NCBI RefSeq assembly: GCF_000775995.1
Contig: NZ_CP009227.1
Span: 744,001-808,000, forward strand
Reading direction: 5' to 3'
Source of the DNA: Treponema sp. OMZ 838
GTDB taxonomy: Bacteria; Spirochaetota; Spirochaetia; Treponematales; Treponemataceae
Length of the DNA stretch: 64,000 nucleotides
Under the pieces are notes generated by a model that had not been told where the DNA came from, made no database searches, and was given only the letters and a program-made list of their open reading frames with translations. A program made the translations under genes and the position numbers. Positions 28,795 through 36,972 of this stretch are shown here, piece by piece (position 1 is the stretch's first letter; every line of letters begins with the position of its first letter).

Positions 28795-29901
28795 TTACTG
28801 TAGTTTTTGTTTAAGTGCATTAATTTGCGGTGCGGTCAGTCCGACAGTTTTAGTCAGATAGTTTTCCGCAACAGCTTTTAAATTGGCATCGGTAACAGCT
28901 TTGCCGCCGTTCATTTTTACAAACATATCGGTGATAATCTTCGCAATAACCGGATACCGCGCATCGGTTTTCTTGACGTTAAAATAATTCATATATGACA
29001 GCATATAGTCGTCGGCAACCTGCTGCACTGTGGCGCCCATCAAGGCTTCCAGTACGGCGGCAACCATACCGGCACGGTCTTTGCCTTCATTACAATGAAC
29101 ATAGAACGGTCCTTTGTGCTGCCCCATAAAGATCAGTCCATCTTTCAGTTTTGCGATAAATGCAGGGTCGTTAAAGTCAATTCCCATATTAAGGGTGATA
29201 ACCTGTCCATCTTTTACCAGCCGTTCATAGTAAGGCGCTGCGGCAAGATACGGCGCCATGCTTTCGGCATTGTCTGCAAGATTGATAACAGTTACGATTT
29301 TTGCTGCTTCAACGAGCTTTGCCGCATACGGGGCGCGAGCATCTCCGAATACCGGATTGCATCCTCTGTATAGCCGATTAGCTGCAATGGAACCCGCTTG
29401 AACGGTGCGGAAGTTTGCGAATATTGCATCGGAAGCATAATCCTCACGTTTTTCGGATTTAACCAAGTGGCGCATTTCGTATTCCTGTAAATAGGCGCCT
29501 TTCTTGGAAAGCGACAGCGTTACCGGAGTTCCCTCGACTGCGCCGGTTTTGCCGCTACAGTTATCATAGCTCATCGCGATAGCGGTAAATCCGTGTGACA
29601 TTCTAATCAGATAATCGCCTCTATTAACATCGCTGTAGGTTGCAACAAAGGGAGCCGTTACGGTTTTGTCTCCCAGCTTTGCGAGCAATACATCGCCAAG
29701 CTCATACCCTTTTTCTTTTAACGCCGCTTCGGTAATGTCCGTTGTAAGATTGCCGTACTTATCAACCGACGAAACGGTTCCCTGCAGCGGCTCATATACC
29801 GGCTCCTGTGAACGGTTTCCGTCCGTAGTAGCACATGACATCAGCACGGAAAGGCTGAACAATAATGCAATCGATAGGCGCATAAAACGTTTGTGAATCA
29901 T
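28795..29901 (-). CDS. Lipoprotein: SAM-hydrolase-like domain plus Cys-based tyrosine phosphatase
   Basis: About 368 residues. Lipobox LMSC after an 18-residue signal. Residues about 35-150 resemble the C-terminal domain of SAM hydroxide adenosyltransferases (DUF62; VSSVDKYGNLTTDIT). Residues about 165-368 are a DSP/PTP-like phosphatase with the P-loop HCNEGKDRAG (Cys and Arg of HCx5R) and an upstream general-acid region (MGIDFND). The domain combination on a lipoprotein is unusual. The start at 29901 has a GGAGG 6 nt upstream. It could act on phosphotyrosine, phosphoinositides or another phospho-substrate in the periplasm. Confidence 0.85.
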   Translation of the reverse strand: MIHKRFMRLSIALLFSLSVLMSCATTDGNRSQEPVYEPLQGTVSSVDKYGNLTTDITEAALKEKGYELGDVLLAKLGDKTVTAPFVATYSDVNRGDYLIRMSHGFTAIAMSYDNCSGKTGAVEGTPVTLSLSKKGAYLQEYEMRHLVKSEKREDYASDAIFANFRTVQAGSIAANRLYRGCNPVFGDARAPYAAKLVEAAKIVTVINLADNAESMAPYLAAAPYYERLVKDGQVITLNMGIDFNDPAFIAKLKDGLIFMGQHKGPFYVHCNEGKDRAGMVAAVLEALMGATVQQVADDYMLSYMNYFNVKKTDARYPVIAKIITDMFVKMNGGKAVTDANLKAVAENYLTKTVGLTAPQINALKQKLQ

Positions 29902-30129
29902 AAAACCTCCAAAATATAGAAGCCTCACGCAGAAAAAGTGCAAACTTCTTTCTTAATAATGTACTATAAGTATATATGCTAATGGGGCGATAAACAAGAC
30001 TTTTAACAATATACCGGACATCCGTACCGTCAAAAAGGTAGTCTTTGTTCCGCGAAAAGCCATACCCATCTGAGCCTTCTGCTCTTTTATTGAAAATACA
30101 AAAAATTTTAAAAAATTTTGCATAAAGAC

Positions 30130-30157
30130 TAAAGTTTTTAGCTTATACCACCGATAA
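30130..30157 (+). promoter_or_regulatory. Sigma28 (FliA)-type promoter of flaB
   Basis: TAAAGTTT (30130-30137), 12-nt spacer, ACCGATAA (30150-30157). This matches the sigma28 consensus TAAAGTTT-N11-GCCGATAA with one mismatch and one extra spacer base; the fliD promoter has the same 12-nt spacer. Confidence 0.85.
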
Positions 30158-30183
30158 AAGATACGGAGATATTCTGTCTTGAG

Positions 30184-30213
30184 TCTCTAAAAATCGAACC
30201 GAACTTTTAGAGA
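30184..30213 (+). repeat. TCTAAAA stem-loop in the flaB leader
   Basis: TCTCTAAAA / TTTTAGAGA with loop ATCGAACCGAAC, located inside the predicted flaB transcript. It could be an attenuator or an RNA-stability element. Confidence 0.5.
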
Positions 30214-30225
30214 TTCTCTATTTTC

Positions 30226-30249
30226 CTGAAAAGCACGGATGCTTTTCAG
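30226..30249 (+). promoter_or_regulatory. Candidate CsrA-binding hairpin in the flaB leader
   Basis: Perfect 10-bp stem CTGAAAAGCA / TGCTTTTCAG capped by CGGA, giving GCACGGATGC, close to the CsrA SELEX consensus ACANGGANGT with GGA in the loop. A second CAnGGA (CATGGAGG) overlaps the SD at about 30260-30265. Confidence 0.65.
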
Positions 30250-30274
30250 TACCACATTTCATGGAGGAAATGCT

Positions 30275-31135
30275 ATGGTTATCAACCACAACATGAGTGC
30301 AATGTTTGCACAGCGTACATTGGGTGTTACTGATGTACGTATCGGTAAGGACATCGAAAAACTGTCCAGCGGTCTGCGTATCAACCGTGCAGGCGACGAT
30401 GCTTCCGGACTCGCAGTTTCCGAAAAAATGCGTGCTCAAATCCGCGGCTTAAACCAAGCTTCGGCAAACGCATCGAACGGAATCAGCTTTATTCAAGTTG
30501 CCGAAGCATATTTGCAGGAAACGACTGATATTATGCAGCGTATCCGCGAGCTGGCGGTACAAGCGTCAAACGGTATTTACAGCGCGGAAGACCGGATGCA
30601 AATTCAGGTCGAAGTCTCCCAGCTTGTTGCCGAAGTTGACCGCATTGCGAGTTCCGCTCAGTTTAACGGTATGAATATGCTGACCGGACGTTTTGCACGT
30701 GAAGGCGGAGAGAACGCCGTAACAGGATCAATGTGGTTCCACATCGGCGCCAACATGGATCAGCGCATCCGCGTGTACATCGGAACCATGACTGCTCATG
30801 CCCTCGGCGTGCGCGATCTGAGCGATAACCGCACAATGACGATCGAAACCGCAGAAGAAGCAAACCACAGCATCGGTACAATCGATGAGGCATTAAAGAA
30901 AATCAACAAGCAGCGGGCAGACCTCGGCGCATACCAGAATAGACTGGAAATGGCTGTTGTCGGAATCGATATTGCCGCAGAAAACATGCAGGCATCCGAA
31001 TCACGCATCCGCGATGCCGATATGGCCAAGCAGATGGTCGAGTATACGAGAAATCAGATACTCAATCAGTCCGGTACGGCAATGTTGGCACAGGCAAATT
31101 CAAATACCCAGCTTGTGCTCTCATTATTGCGGTAA
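30275..31135 (+). CDS. flaB: Periplasmic flagellin FlaB (first copy)
   Basis: 286-residue core flagellar filament protein. Conserved N-terminal D0/D1 ([37 protein letters not shown]) and C-terminal D1/D0 ([22 protein letters not shown]) frame a short central segment, typical of spirochaetal FlaB lacking D2/D3. The filament lies in the periplasm; FlaB assembles through the flagellar export apparatus and has no signal peptide. ATG at 30275 has SD GGAGG; a 12-codon upstream extension would lie within the leader hairpin. Confidence 0.97.
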   Translation: MVINHNMSAMFAQRTLGVTDVRIGKDIEKLSSGLRINRAGDDASGLAVSEKMRAQIRGLNQASANASNGISFIQVAEAYLQETTDIMQRIRELAVQASNGIYSAEDRMQIQVEVSQLVAEVDRIASSAQFNGMNMLTGRFAREGGENAVTGSMWFHIGANMDQRIRVYIGTMTAHALGVRDLSDNRTMTIETAEEANHSIGTIDEALKKINKQRADLGAYQNRLEMAVVGIDIAAENMQASESRIRDADMAKQMVEYTRNQILNQSGTAMLAQANSNTQLVLSLLR

Positions 31136-31268
31136 TTTCTTGTATAACTCTCTTGTCTTTTTTTCGGCAAGAGGGTATACTTGGCATCGTAGTAACGAGA
31201 ACCGGCGGGATGCTTCCGGTGTCCCGCTCACATGATCTTTGAAAAACACCCTTAAGAAGCCCTGTATA

Positions 31269-31316
31269 ACAGTATTATTGGTCTTCGGTTAGTACATCGA
31301 AAGCCAATAATACTGT
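31269..31316 (+). repeat. Long stem-loop between the two flaB genes
   Basis: Perfect 13-bp arms ACAGTATTATTGG (31269-31281) and CCAATAATACTGT (31304-31316), with a further partly paired CTTCG/CGAAA inside. It may terminate or stabilise the first flaB mRNA. No T-run follows on the plus strand. Confidence 0.6.
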
Positions 31317-31376
31317 GTAAAAAACCGAAGGAAAAGGCGCAACCAATTTCCGTAACGTTTTTATACAGTGATAATC

Positions 31377-31394
31377 TCCGGCATGGATGCCGGA
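31377..31394 (+). promoter_or_regulatory. Candidate CsrA-binding hairpin in the second flaB leader
   Basis: 7-bp stem TCCGGCA / TGCCGGA capped by TGGA, giving GCATGGATGC, the same core as at 30226-30249 although the stem sequence differs. A second CAnGGA (CAAGGAGG) overlaps the SD at about 31404-31410. Confidence 0.65.
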
Positions 31395-31416
31395 AGCAGA
31401 CTTCAAGGAGGGTTAT

Positions 31417-32274
31417 ATGATTATTAACCACAATATGAGCGCTATGTACTCACAGCGCAACACAGGCATCGTCGAGACCAACATCGTAAAAGACATAGAA
31501 AAGCTTTCCAGCGGTATGCGCATTAACCGCGCAGGCGATGATGCTTCCGGACTTGCAGTTTCCGAAAAAATGAGAAGCCAGATCCGCGGTTTAAATCAAG
31601 CAGGCCAGAACATACAGAATGGTGTTTCCTTTATCCAAGCAACAGAAGGGTATTTAGCTGAAACCACTGATATTATGCAGCGCCTACGCGAGTTAGCAGT
31701 TCAGGCTGCCAACGGTATTTACTCCGCAGAAGACCGTATGCAAATTCAGGTTGAAGTTTCTCAGCTCGTAGATGAAGTAGACCGCATTGCAAGCCATGCT
31801 CAATTCAACGGTATGAACTTGCTTACCGGACGCTTTGCAAAGGATTCCGCAGCAGGTCCGATGCAGTTACATGTTGGTGCGAACATGGATCAGTCCGAAA
31901 AGCTCTTTATCGGTACAATGACTGCAGTAGCTCTCGGTCTTACCGGCGGTATGCAGGGCGGCGAAGGCGATATGATCACCATTTCTTCTGTGGAAGGTGC
32001 TAATATGGCTATCGGTACTATCGACAATGCGTTGAAGCAGATCAACAAGCAGAGAGCTGACCTCGGTGCATACCAGAACCGTTTCGAACTTGCATACAAT
32101 GGTGTTGCAATTGCTGCTGAAAACCTGCAGGCTGCTGAATCACGCATCCGCGATGCTGATATGGCAAAGCAGATCGTTGAGTACACCAAGAATCAAATCT
32201 TGATGCAGTCCGGCACCGCAATGCTTGCACAGGCGAACACACAACCCCAGTCGGTTATCCGCCTCCTTCAATAG
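31417..32274 (+). CDS. flaB: Periplasmic flagellin FlaB (second copy)
   Basis: 285 residues, strongly similar to the preceding flagellin in both terminal domains ([57 protein letters not shown]) and different mainly in the central 170-215 segment. SD GGAGGG lies upstream of the ATG at 31417. The pair followed by fliD matches the flaB1-flaB3-fliD order of other treponemes. No convincing sigma28 promoter is seen between the two genes. Confidence 0.97.
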   Translation: MIINHNMSAMYSQRNTGIVETNIVKDIEKLSSGMRINRAGDDASGLAVSEKMRSQIRGLNQAGQNIQNGVSFIQATEGYLAETTDIMQRLRELAVQAANGIYSAEDRMQIQVEVSQLVDEVDRIASHAQFNGMNLLTGRFAKDSAAGPMQLHVGANMDQSEKLFIGTMTAVALGLTGGMQGGEGDMITISSVEGANMAIGTIDNALKQINKQRADLGAYQNRFELAYNGVAIAAENLQAAESRIRDADMAKQIVEYTKNQILMQSGTAMLAQANTQPQSVIRLLQ

Positions 32275-32374
32275 CGCTCAAAAGAATCGGGAAAAATAAC
32301 GCAAACCTAAATCAACAGTGAGGGTTTGAGTAAAAGAGATTTCTGGATGTTATCTCTTTTTCCCGCGACTTAAG

Positions 32375-32412
32375 AGGAAGAAGAAGCCGCGCCCTTCTTC
32401 TTCCTTTTTTTT
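32375..32412 (+). terminator. Rho-independent terminator after flaB pair
   Basis: 12-bp perfect stem AGGAAGAAGAAG / CTTCTTCTTCCT, loop CCGCGCC, followed by eight T residues. Separates the flagellins from fliD. Confidence 0.95.
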
Positions 32413-32481
32413 ATCTAAGAACCTCCAAACGGTTGGAATCCATAAATTTAATACACAAAACACGTAACTAATTCGGTTTCA

Positions 32482-32509
32482 TAAAGATTATTGATATTAT
32501 AGCCGACAA
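32482..32509 (+). promoter_or_regulatory. Sigma28 (FliA)-type promoter of fliD
   Basis: TAAAGATT (32482-32489), 12-nt spacer, GCCGACAA (32502-32509): one mismatch in each box relative to sigma28 consensus. It drives fliD and probably the two small genes after it. Confidence 0.85.
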
Positions 32510-32554
32510 TGCTAGTAGCAAAGGTTTATCCGGCTTGACGGTAAAGGGGTTAGA

Positions 32555-34543
32555 GTGTCCGATATGAATATTCCCGGCATAGGAGCCGGTAAATATGATA
32601 ATCTCATTGAAACGCTGATGAAAAAAGAGCGTGCCCCGCGCGATTCAGCTGCTGAAGATTTAAAAAAATACGAACGTCAAAATGCGATTTGGCGAAAGAT
32701 AAACCAGTTCTCTACCGAAATCCGCGAAAAAACACGGGATCTCTATTCCTTTAACAATCCTTTTGTAGAAAAGACTGTTACCTCTTCCAACGAACGAGCC
32801 GTAACGGCAACTGCTTCACGGGATGCCCGCGAACAGACGTTTAAAATTTCCATTAATCAAATTGCCCAAGCAGATTCTTTTTTATCGAACGAGATATCCA
32901 AAGATTTTCAAGTTCCCAAAGGCGTATACACCTTTACCGTCGGCAAGAAAAATTTTTCGGTAAATTGGCAAGGCGGAAAATACCGGAACTTTATCGATGC
33001 CGTCAATAAAAAAGGAAAAGATATTGTTAGAATTTCGGAAATAAAAACTTCACCCAACGCGGTTTCATTGCTTGTTGAATCGCAGTTGACGGGAGAGGCG
33101 AATAAACTGGAGTTTTCCGATGATGCGTTATCTTTTGCGCTCGAAAACGGCCTGATAAAAAAGAATGACCGGCCTGCAGTAGATGCCGAAAAGACGGAAG
33201 CTGCAATCCCGGCACAGAAAACCGAACGCATCATGTTTTCAAAACCGGTACGCGGCTCACAGCAATATGTACTGGAATATACCGTATCCTTACAAAGCAA
33301 TGCCGAAGCCTCCGGGACACCTTCTTCTCAAGGAGAGGCATCATCATCCAACGGGGAACCGATTTATGAACAAGTCGGTTCCGCATCATACAAGGGTGTA
33401 ACCGTTAGTAATGCACCAAGCGATTCAAGCATCCTGCCAGAAACCCTTGGGTTAAATCAACAGACAGCTGCCCCTGTGGAAGATTATAATGTCCTTTCAT
33501 TGGTTTCTCCGCGCGGAACGCTTATTCCGCTGCCGGCTCTGGCTGATACGGCCGAAGTTCAAACCTTTAGTATTCCGCTCAGCGAATACGGCGACATTAG
33601 CGGAATTACCGTGCATAACAACAACACCGATAAGACCGTATCGATAGAACAGATCAAAGTATATGACCCAAAAGCCACGGGCGAATACATACCGGTTAAT
33701 CCTGTCTCACAGGCGCAGGAGGCTGCTCTTATCTTTGAAGGTATCCCCGTAAAGCGGAGTACCAATAAGATTGACGATCTTATTCCGGGAGTAACGCTCC
33801 AGCTTGAAGATAAAACCGATAAACAGGAGAGCATCAGTATTAAACCGGATCCGCAGCCGGCAAAAGATGCCATTATCGAATTTGTAGCAAAATACAACCG
33901 GCTTTTGACGGAAATCAATATTGTAACGAGCAACCAGCAAGCGGTTATCGATGAAATCGAATATTTTACTGATGATGAACGTAAGACGGCGGAAGAAAAC
34001 CTCGGAGCTCTTTTCGGCGATACGACACTATCTTCCTTAAAGAATAATCTGCGCCAAATCGTTGCGAATGTTTACCGCAAAAATACCGATACCCCGATAA
34101 GAACCTTATCACAAATCGGTATATCGACAAAGTCGGACACAAGTTCGGGACTTAACGAAGCTCGGCTGCGTGGATATTTGGAAATTGATGAAAAGAAACT
34201 CGATGAGGCGTTAAAAAATTCCATTGAAGATGTCCGTTATCTGTTCGGCTATGATAGTGATAACGATGTACTCATCGATGACGGTGTTGCGTTTCAGGTG
34301 TTCAAACAGATAGATCCTTATGTACAGCGGGGAGGCATTTTTTCGACCCGGACAAACGGTTTGACTGCTCAGATTAAAACGAGCAAAGATAAAATCGCAC
34401 GGTACGACAAAGCGCTTGAAAAAAAAGAGCTGGAGCTGCGGCAAAAATACGGGAATATGGACGGGGCTCTCCGGAATTTGCAAAAACAGTCGGATATGAT
34501 CAATAATTTCAGCAGACAAAATAGAGGCGGTTCCGACAACTAA
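32555..34543 (+). CDS. fliD: Flagellar filament cap protein FliD (HAP2)
   Basis: 662 residues. N-terminal FliD_N (SDMNIPGIGAGKYDNLIETLMKKE region) and C-terminal FliD_C (about 440-640, with ARLRGYLEIDEKKLDEAL and VQRGGIFSTRTNGL) frame a variable centre. GTG start with an upstream AAGGGG SD. The cap folds FlaB subunits at the filament tip. Longer than enterobacterial FliD, as expected for spirochaetes. Confidence 0.95.
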   Translation: MSDMNIPGIGAGKYDNLIETLMKKERAPRDSAAEDLKKYERQNAIWRKINQFSTEIREKTRDLYSFNNPFVEKTVTSSNERAVTATASRDAREQTFKISINQIAQADSFLSNEISKDFQVPKGVYTFTVGKKNFSVNWQGGKYRNFIDAVNKKGKDIVRISEIKTSPNAVSLLVESQLTGEANKLEFSDDALSFALENGLIKKNDRPAVDAEKTEAAIPAQKTERIMFSKPVRGSQQYVLEYTVSLQSNAEASGTPSSQGEASSSNGEPIYEQVGSASYKGVTVSNAPSDSSILPETLGLNQQTAAPVEDYNVLSLVSPRGTLIPLPALADTAEVQTFSIPLSEYGDISGITVHNNNTDKTVSIEQIKVYDPKATGEYIPVNPVSQAQEAALIFEGIPVKRSTNKIDDLIPGVTLQLEDKTDKQESISIKPDPQPAKDAIIEFVAKYNRLLTEINIVTSNQQAVIDEIEYFTDDERKTAEENLGALFGDTTLSSLKNNLRQIVANVYRKNTDTPIRTLSQIGISTKSDTSSGLNEARLRGYLEIDEKKLDEALKNSIEDVRYLFGYDSDNDVLIDDGVAFQVFKQIDPYVQRGGIFSTRTNGLTAQIKTSKDKIARYDKALEKKELELRQKYGNMDGALRNLQKQSDMINNFSRQNRGGSDN

Positions 34544-34605
34544 TGCACAATACATTATTCGCATAGCCGCCGGAAAAGATAATAACTTGAGGAGTATGAC
34601 TATAA

Positions 34606-35199
34606 ATGGTAATAAAAATTAACGGCGAAGAACTTTCATACACACTGGAAAATGAAAAGACCCTCGGCGAGGTATTGGGCAGTATTGAAGAAGCATGCTG
34701 CCGCGAACACGAAACAATCGTGCAAGTAGCGGTTGACGGTAAAGTCCTGTCTTCCCAAGAACTCGACCAACTTTTTAAACAGTCTGTTGATACTGATATT
34801 ACTCTTGAACTTTCAACATTCTCCGGAGCGGAAATCCGCAATTATATGAAGGGTTTAACGCAAGAACTATCCGATTATGCGGAAGACTTTGAGCAGGTTC
34901 CGGTATATATGCAAACCGGAAAAGATATGCAGGCACTCGAATTGTTTGGAGTATTTTCGGAAAAACTGAATGAACTGTACCGGTCATTACTCTTATCCGA
35001 TATAACGGAACTCCCCATCGATATACAAATTGAAGGAAAATCAGTTCATGAGTATCAGAAAGAAATAACAGCATTATTGCGTGATATTGTTTCGAGTATC
35101 GAAGAAAAAGATATTATTCAAGTCGGTGATTTAGCCGAATATGAATTGGCTCCCCTTGTCAAAACTTTGATAAATGGGGTATCATCGGCTATACATTAG
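34606..35199 (+). CDS. Hypothetical protein of the fliD operon
   Basis: 197 residues, acidic, soluble, mostly helical after an N-terminal beta-rich ubiquitin-like segment (MVIKINGEELSYTLENEKTL). No family recognised. It follows fliD by 62 nt with a GAGGAG SD and precedes a second small gene by 15 nt. A similar pair of unknowns follows fliD in other treponemes, so a role in filament assembly or as a chaperone is possible but unproven. Confidence 0.8.
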   Translation: MVIKINGEELSYTLENEKTLGEVLGSIEEACCREHETIVQVAVDGKVLSSQELDQLFKQSVDTDITLELSTFSGAEIRNYMKGLTQELSDYAEDFEQVPVYMQTGKDMQALELFGVFSEKLNELYRSLLLSDITELPIDIQIEGKSVHEYQKEITALLRDIVSSIEEKDIIQVGDLAEYELAPLVKTLINGVSSAIH

Positions 35200-35214
35200 A
35201 CGGAGACGGAAGCA

Positions 35215-35478
35215 GTGCTTGTAGAGGATATTATCGATATTGAAAAAAAGAATTCTCTCATTTATTATCGAGAAGAATTTGAGGCTACCGCCGTTTACAA
35301 TATTCTGGAAAGAGAACAAAAAGGAAAAATAGACTTTTTAATCGAAGTTAATCCTATCGGTCAAAAACAACTCTTCGTACAGCTTATCGATAAGCCGGAT
35401 TACCCTGTGTTGCCTATTCGTCTTGCATTAAAAGAAAAAATACAGCATTTGATTGACTCTGCCGCACTCCCTCTGTAG
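35215..35478 (+). CDS. Small hypothetical protein of the fliD operon
   Basis: 87 residues starting with GTG (MLVEDIIDIEKKNSLIYYRE). Compact acidic alpha/beta protein with no recognised domain. Position after fliD suggests a flagellar accessory role; it does not resemble FliS, FliT or FliW in its visible motifs. Confidence 0.75.
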   Translation: MLVEDIIDIEKKNSLIYYREEFEATAVYNILEREQKGKIDFLIEVNPIGQKQLFVQLIDKPDYPVLPIRLALKEKIQHLIDSAALPL

Positions 35479-35582
35479 GAAAAAAATGCTGAAGATGCAG
35501 ACTATCTTTAAGATAGTGTTGCCCCTTTTAAGTAGTTTACCGTTAGGCGATGAGCGCAGGGAATTTATCAAGGACGTAAAGT

Positions 35583-35610
35583 TATCCTAAAAGCGATTTT
35601 TTTTAGGATA
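35583..35610 (+). repeat. Stem-loop upstream of murA
   Basis: TATCCTAAAA / TTTTAGGATA, 10-bp perfect arms, loop GCGATTTT. A/T-topped stem of the same style as the other TCTAAAA stems. It lies 34 nt before the murA ATG. Confidence 0.5.
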
Positions 35611-35644
35611 GACACGATGCGTCCTATCATGTTTGGAGCAGCTC

Positions 35645-36931
35645 ATGTATGAATATCATATTGAAGGCGGTTTCCCCGTAAAGGGTACCATCAAGGCAAG
35701 CGGAAATAAAAATGCTGCATTGCCCTGTATCGCCGCCGCCGTCCTTACCGACCAGCCCGTTACCTTAAAGAATCTTCCCGAAATCGAAGATGTTTTCGTA
35801 ATGTTTAAAATCTTTGAATCCTTCGGCGGAACAATTGTTAAAGTTGCACCAAATGAATATACGCTGCAATTAAAAACCGTAACCGGTTATGAAGTACCGG
35901 CGCCGCTGGCTCAAAAGATACGGGCTTCTATTTTATTTGCAGGTCCGCTGCTTGCACGCCACGGAAAAGTTATGATGACTCCTCCCGGCGGCGACGTTAT
36001 CGGACGGCGGCGGTTAGATACCCATTTTTTGGCACTGACAGAACTCGGTGCGCAGGTAAAAATAAACGGTCATTTTTTATTTACGGCAAATAAGCTCATC
36101 GGGCAGGATATTTTTTTGGATGAAGCATCCGTAACCGCTACCGAGAATGCAGTGATGGCCGCGGTAACCGCCGAGGGCGAAACCGTTATCACCAATGCGG
36201 CAAGCGAACCGCACATTCAAGACCTCTGCAAGCTGTTAAATGCAATGGGGGCAAAGATAAGCGGTATCGGCTCTAATATTCTGACTATTCACGGAGTACC
36301 CCAGCTGCACGGCGCGGAGTACCGTATCGGTGCGGATTACATGGAAGTCGGTTCGTTTATCGGGCTTGCGGCAGTTACCCGCGGCTCGCTTACCATTACC
36401 GATATCAACCCGCCCGATATGCGTCCGATAAAACTTGCGTTTAACAAGCTGGGTATCCGTTGGGAAATCGATGGGACAAGCCTTACCGTACCTGCACAGC
36501 AGAGTTTAAAAGTAAACTGCGACCTTGGCGGCATGATCCCTAAAATCGATGATGCGCCGTGGCCGGGATTCCCCGCAGACCTTACCAGCATTATGGCGGT
36601 TATTGCGACACAGGTGGAAGGCACGGTGCTTATCCACGAAAAAATGTTTGAATCCCGAATGTTCTTTGTCGATAAACTGATCGGTATGGGGGCGCGTATT
36701 ACGCTTTGCGACCCGCACCGTGCCGTGGTTACCGGCCCCAGCACCCTGCACGGTTCCGAATTGGTTTCGCCCGATGTGCGCGCGGGGATGGCGCTTGTTA
36801 TTGCAGCCTGCTGCGCCCGCGGTGAAAGCCTCATCCGTAATGTATACCAAATCGAACGCGGCTACGAACACCTCGTCGACCGGTTTAAAGCACTCGGCGT
36901 ACAGATTGAACGCAAGCCGATCTGCGTATAA
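35645..36931 (+). CDS. murA: UDP-N-acetylglucosamine 1-carboxyvinyltransferase, Asp variant
   Basis: 428 residues, full-length MurA catalysing the first committed step of peptidoglycan synthesis. Lys22 (SGNKNAAL) and the C-terminal EPSP-synthase fold are present. The active-site loop reads [13 protein letters not shown]: Asp117 replaces the Cys targeted by fosfomycin, as in other naturally resistant bacteria such as mycobacteria and Borrelia. SD GGAG precedes the ATG at 35645. Confidence 0.96.
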   Translation: MYEYHIEGGFPVKGTIKASGNKNAALPCIAAAVLTDQPVTLKNLPEIEDVFVMFKIFESFGGTIVKVAPNEYTLQLKTVTGYEVPAPLAQKIRASILFAGPLLARHGKVMMTPPGGDVIGRRRLDTHFLALTELGAQVKINGHFLFTANKLIGQDIFLDEASVTATENAVMAAVTAEGETVITNAASEPHIQDLCKLLNAMGAKISGIGSNILTIHGVPQLHGAEYRIGADYMEVGSFIGLAAVTRGSLTITDINPPDMRPIKLAFNKLGIRWEIDGTSLTVPAQQSLKVNCDLGGMIPKIDDAPWPGFPADLTSIMAVIATQVEGTVLIHEKMFESRMFFVDKLIGMGARITLCDPHRAVVTGPSTLHGSELVSPDVRAGMALVIAACCARGESLIRNVYQIERGYEHLVDRFKALGVQIERKPICV

Positions 36932-36972
36932 CATTGCATACAAATGCTTACTTCGCTATACTTTTTCCGATT

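Larger units (their letters stand above)
29902..30274 (+). other. flaB leader and promoter region
   Basis: No coding sequence. It contains AT-rich DNA, a sigma28-like promoter at 30130-30157, a TCTAAAA stem at 30184-30213 and a GGA-loop hairpin at 30226-30249 just before the flaB SD. The predicted leader is about 110 nt. Confidence 0.7.
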
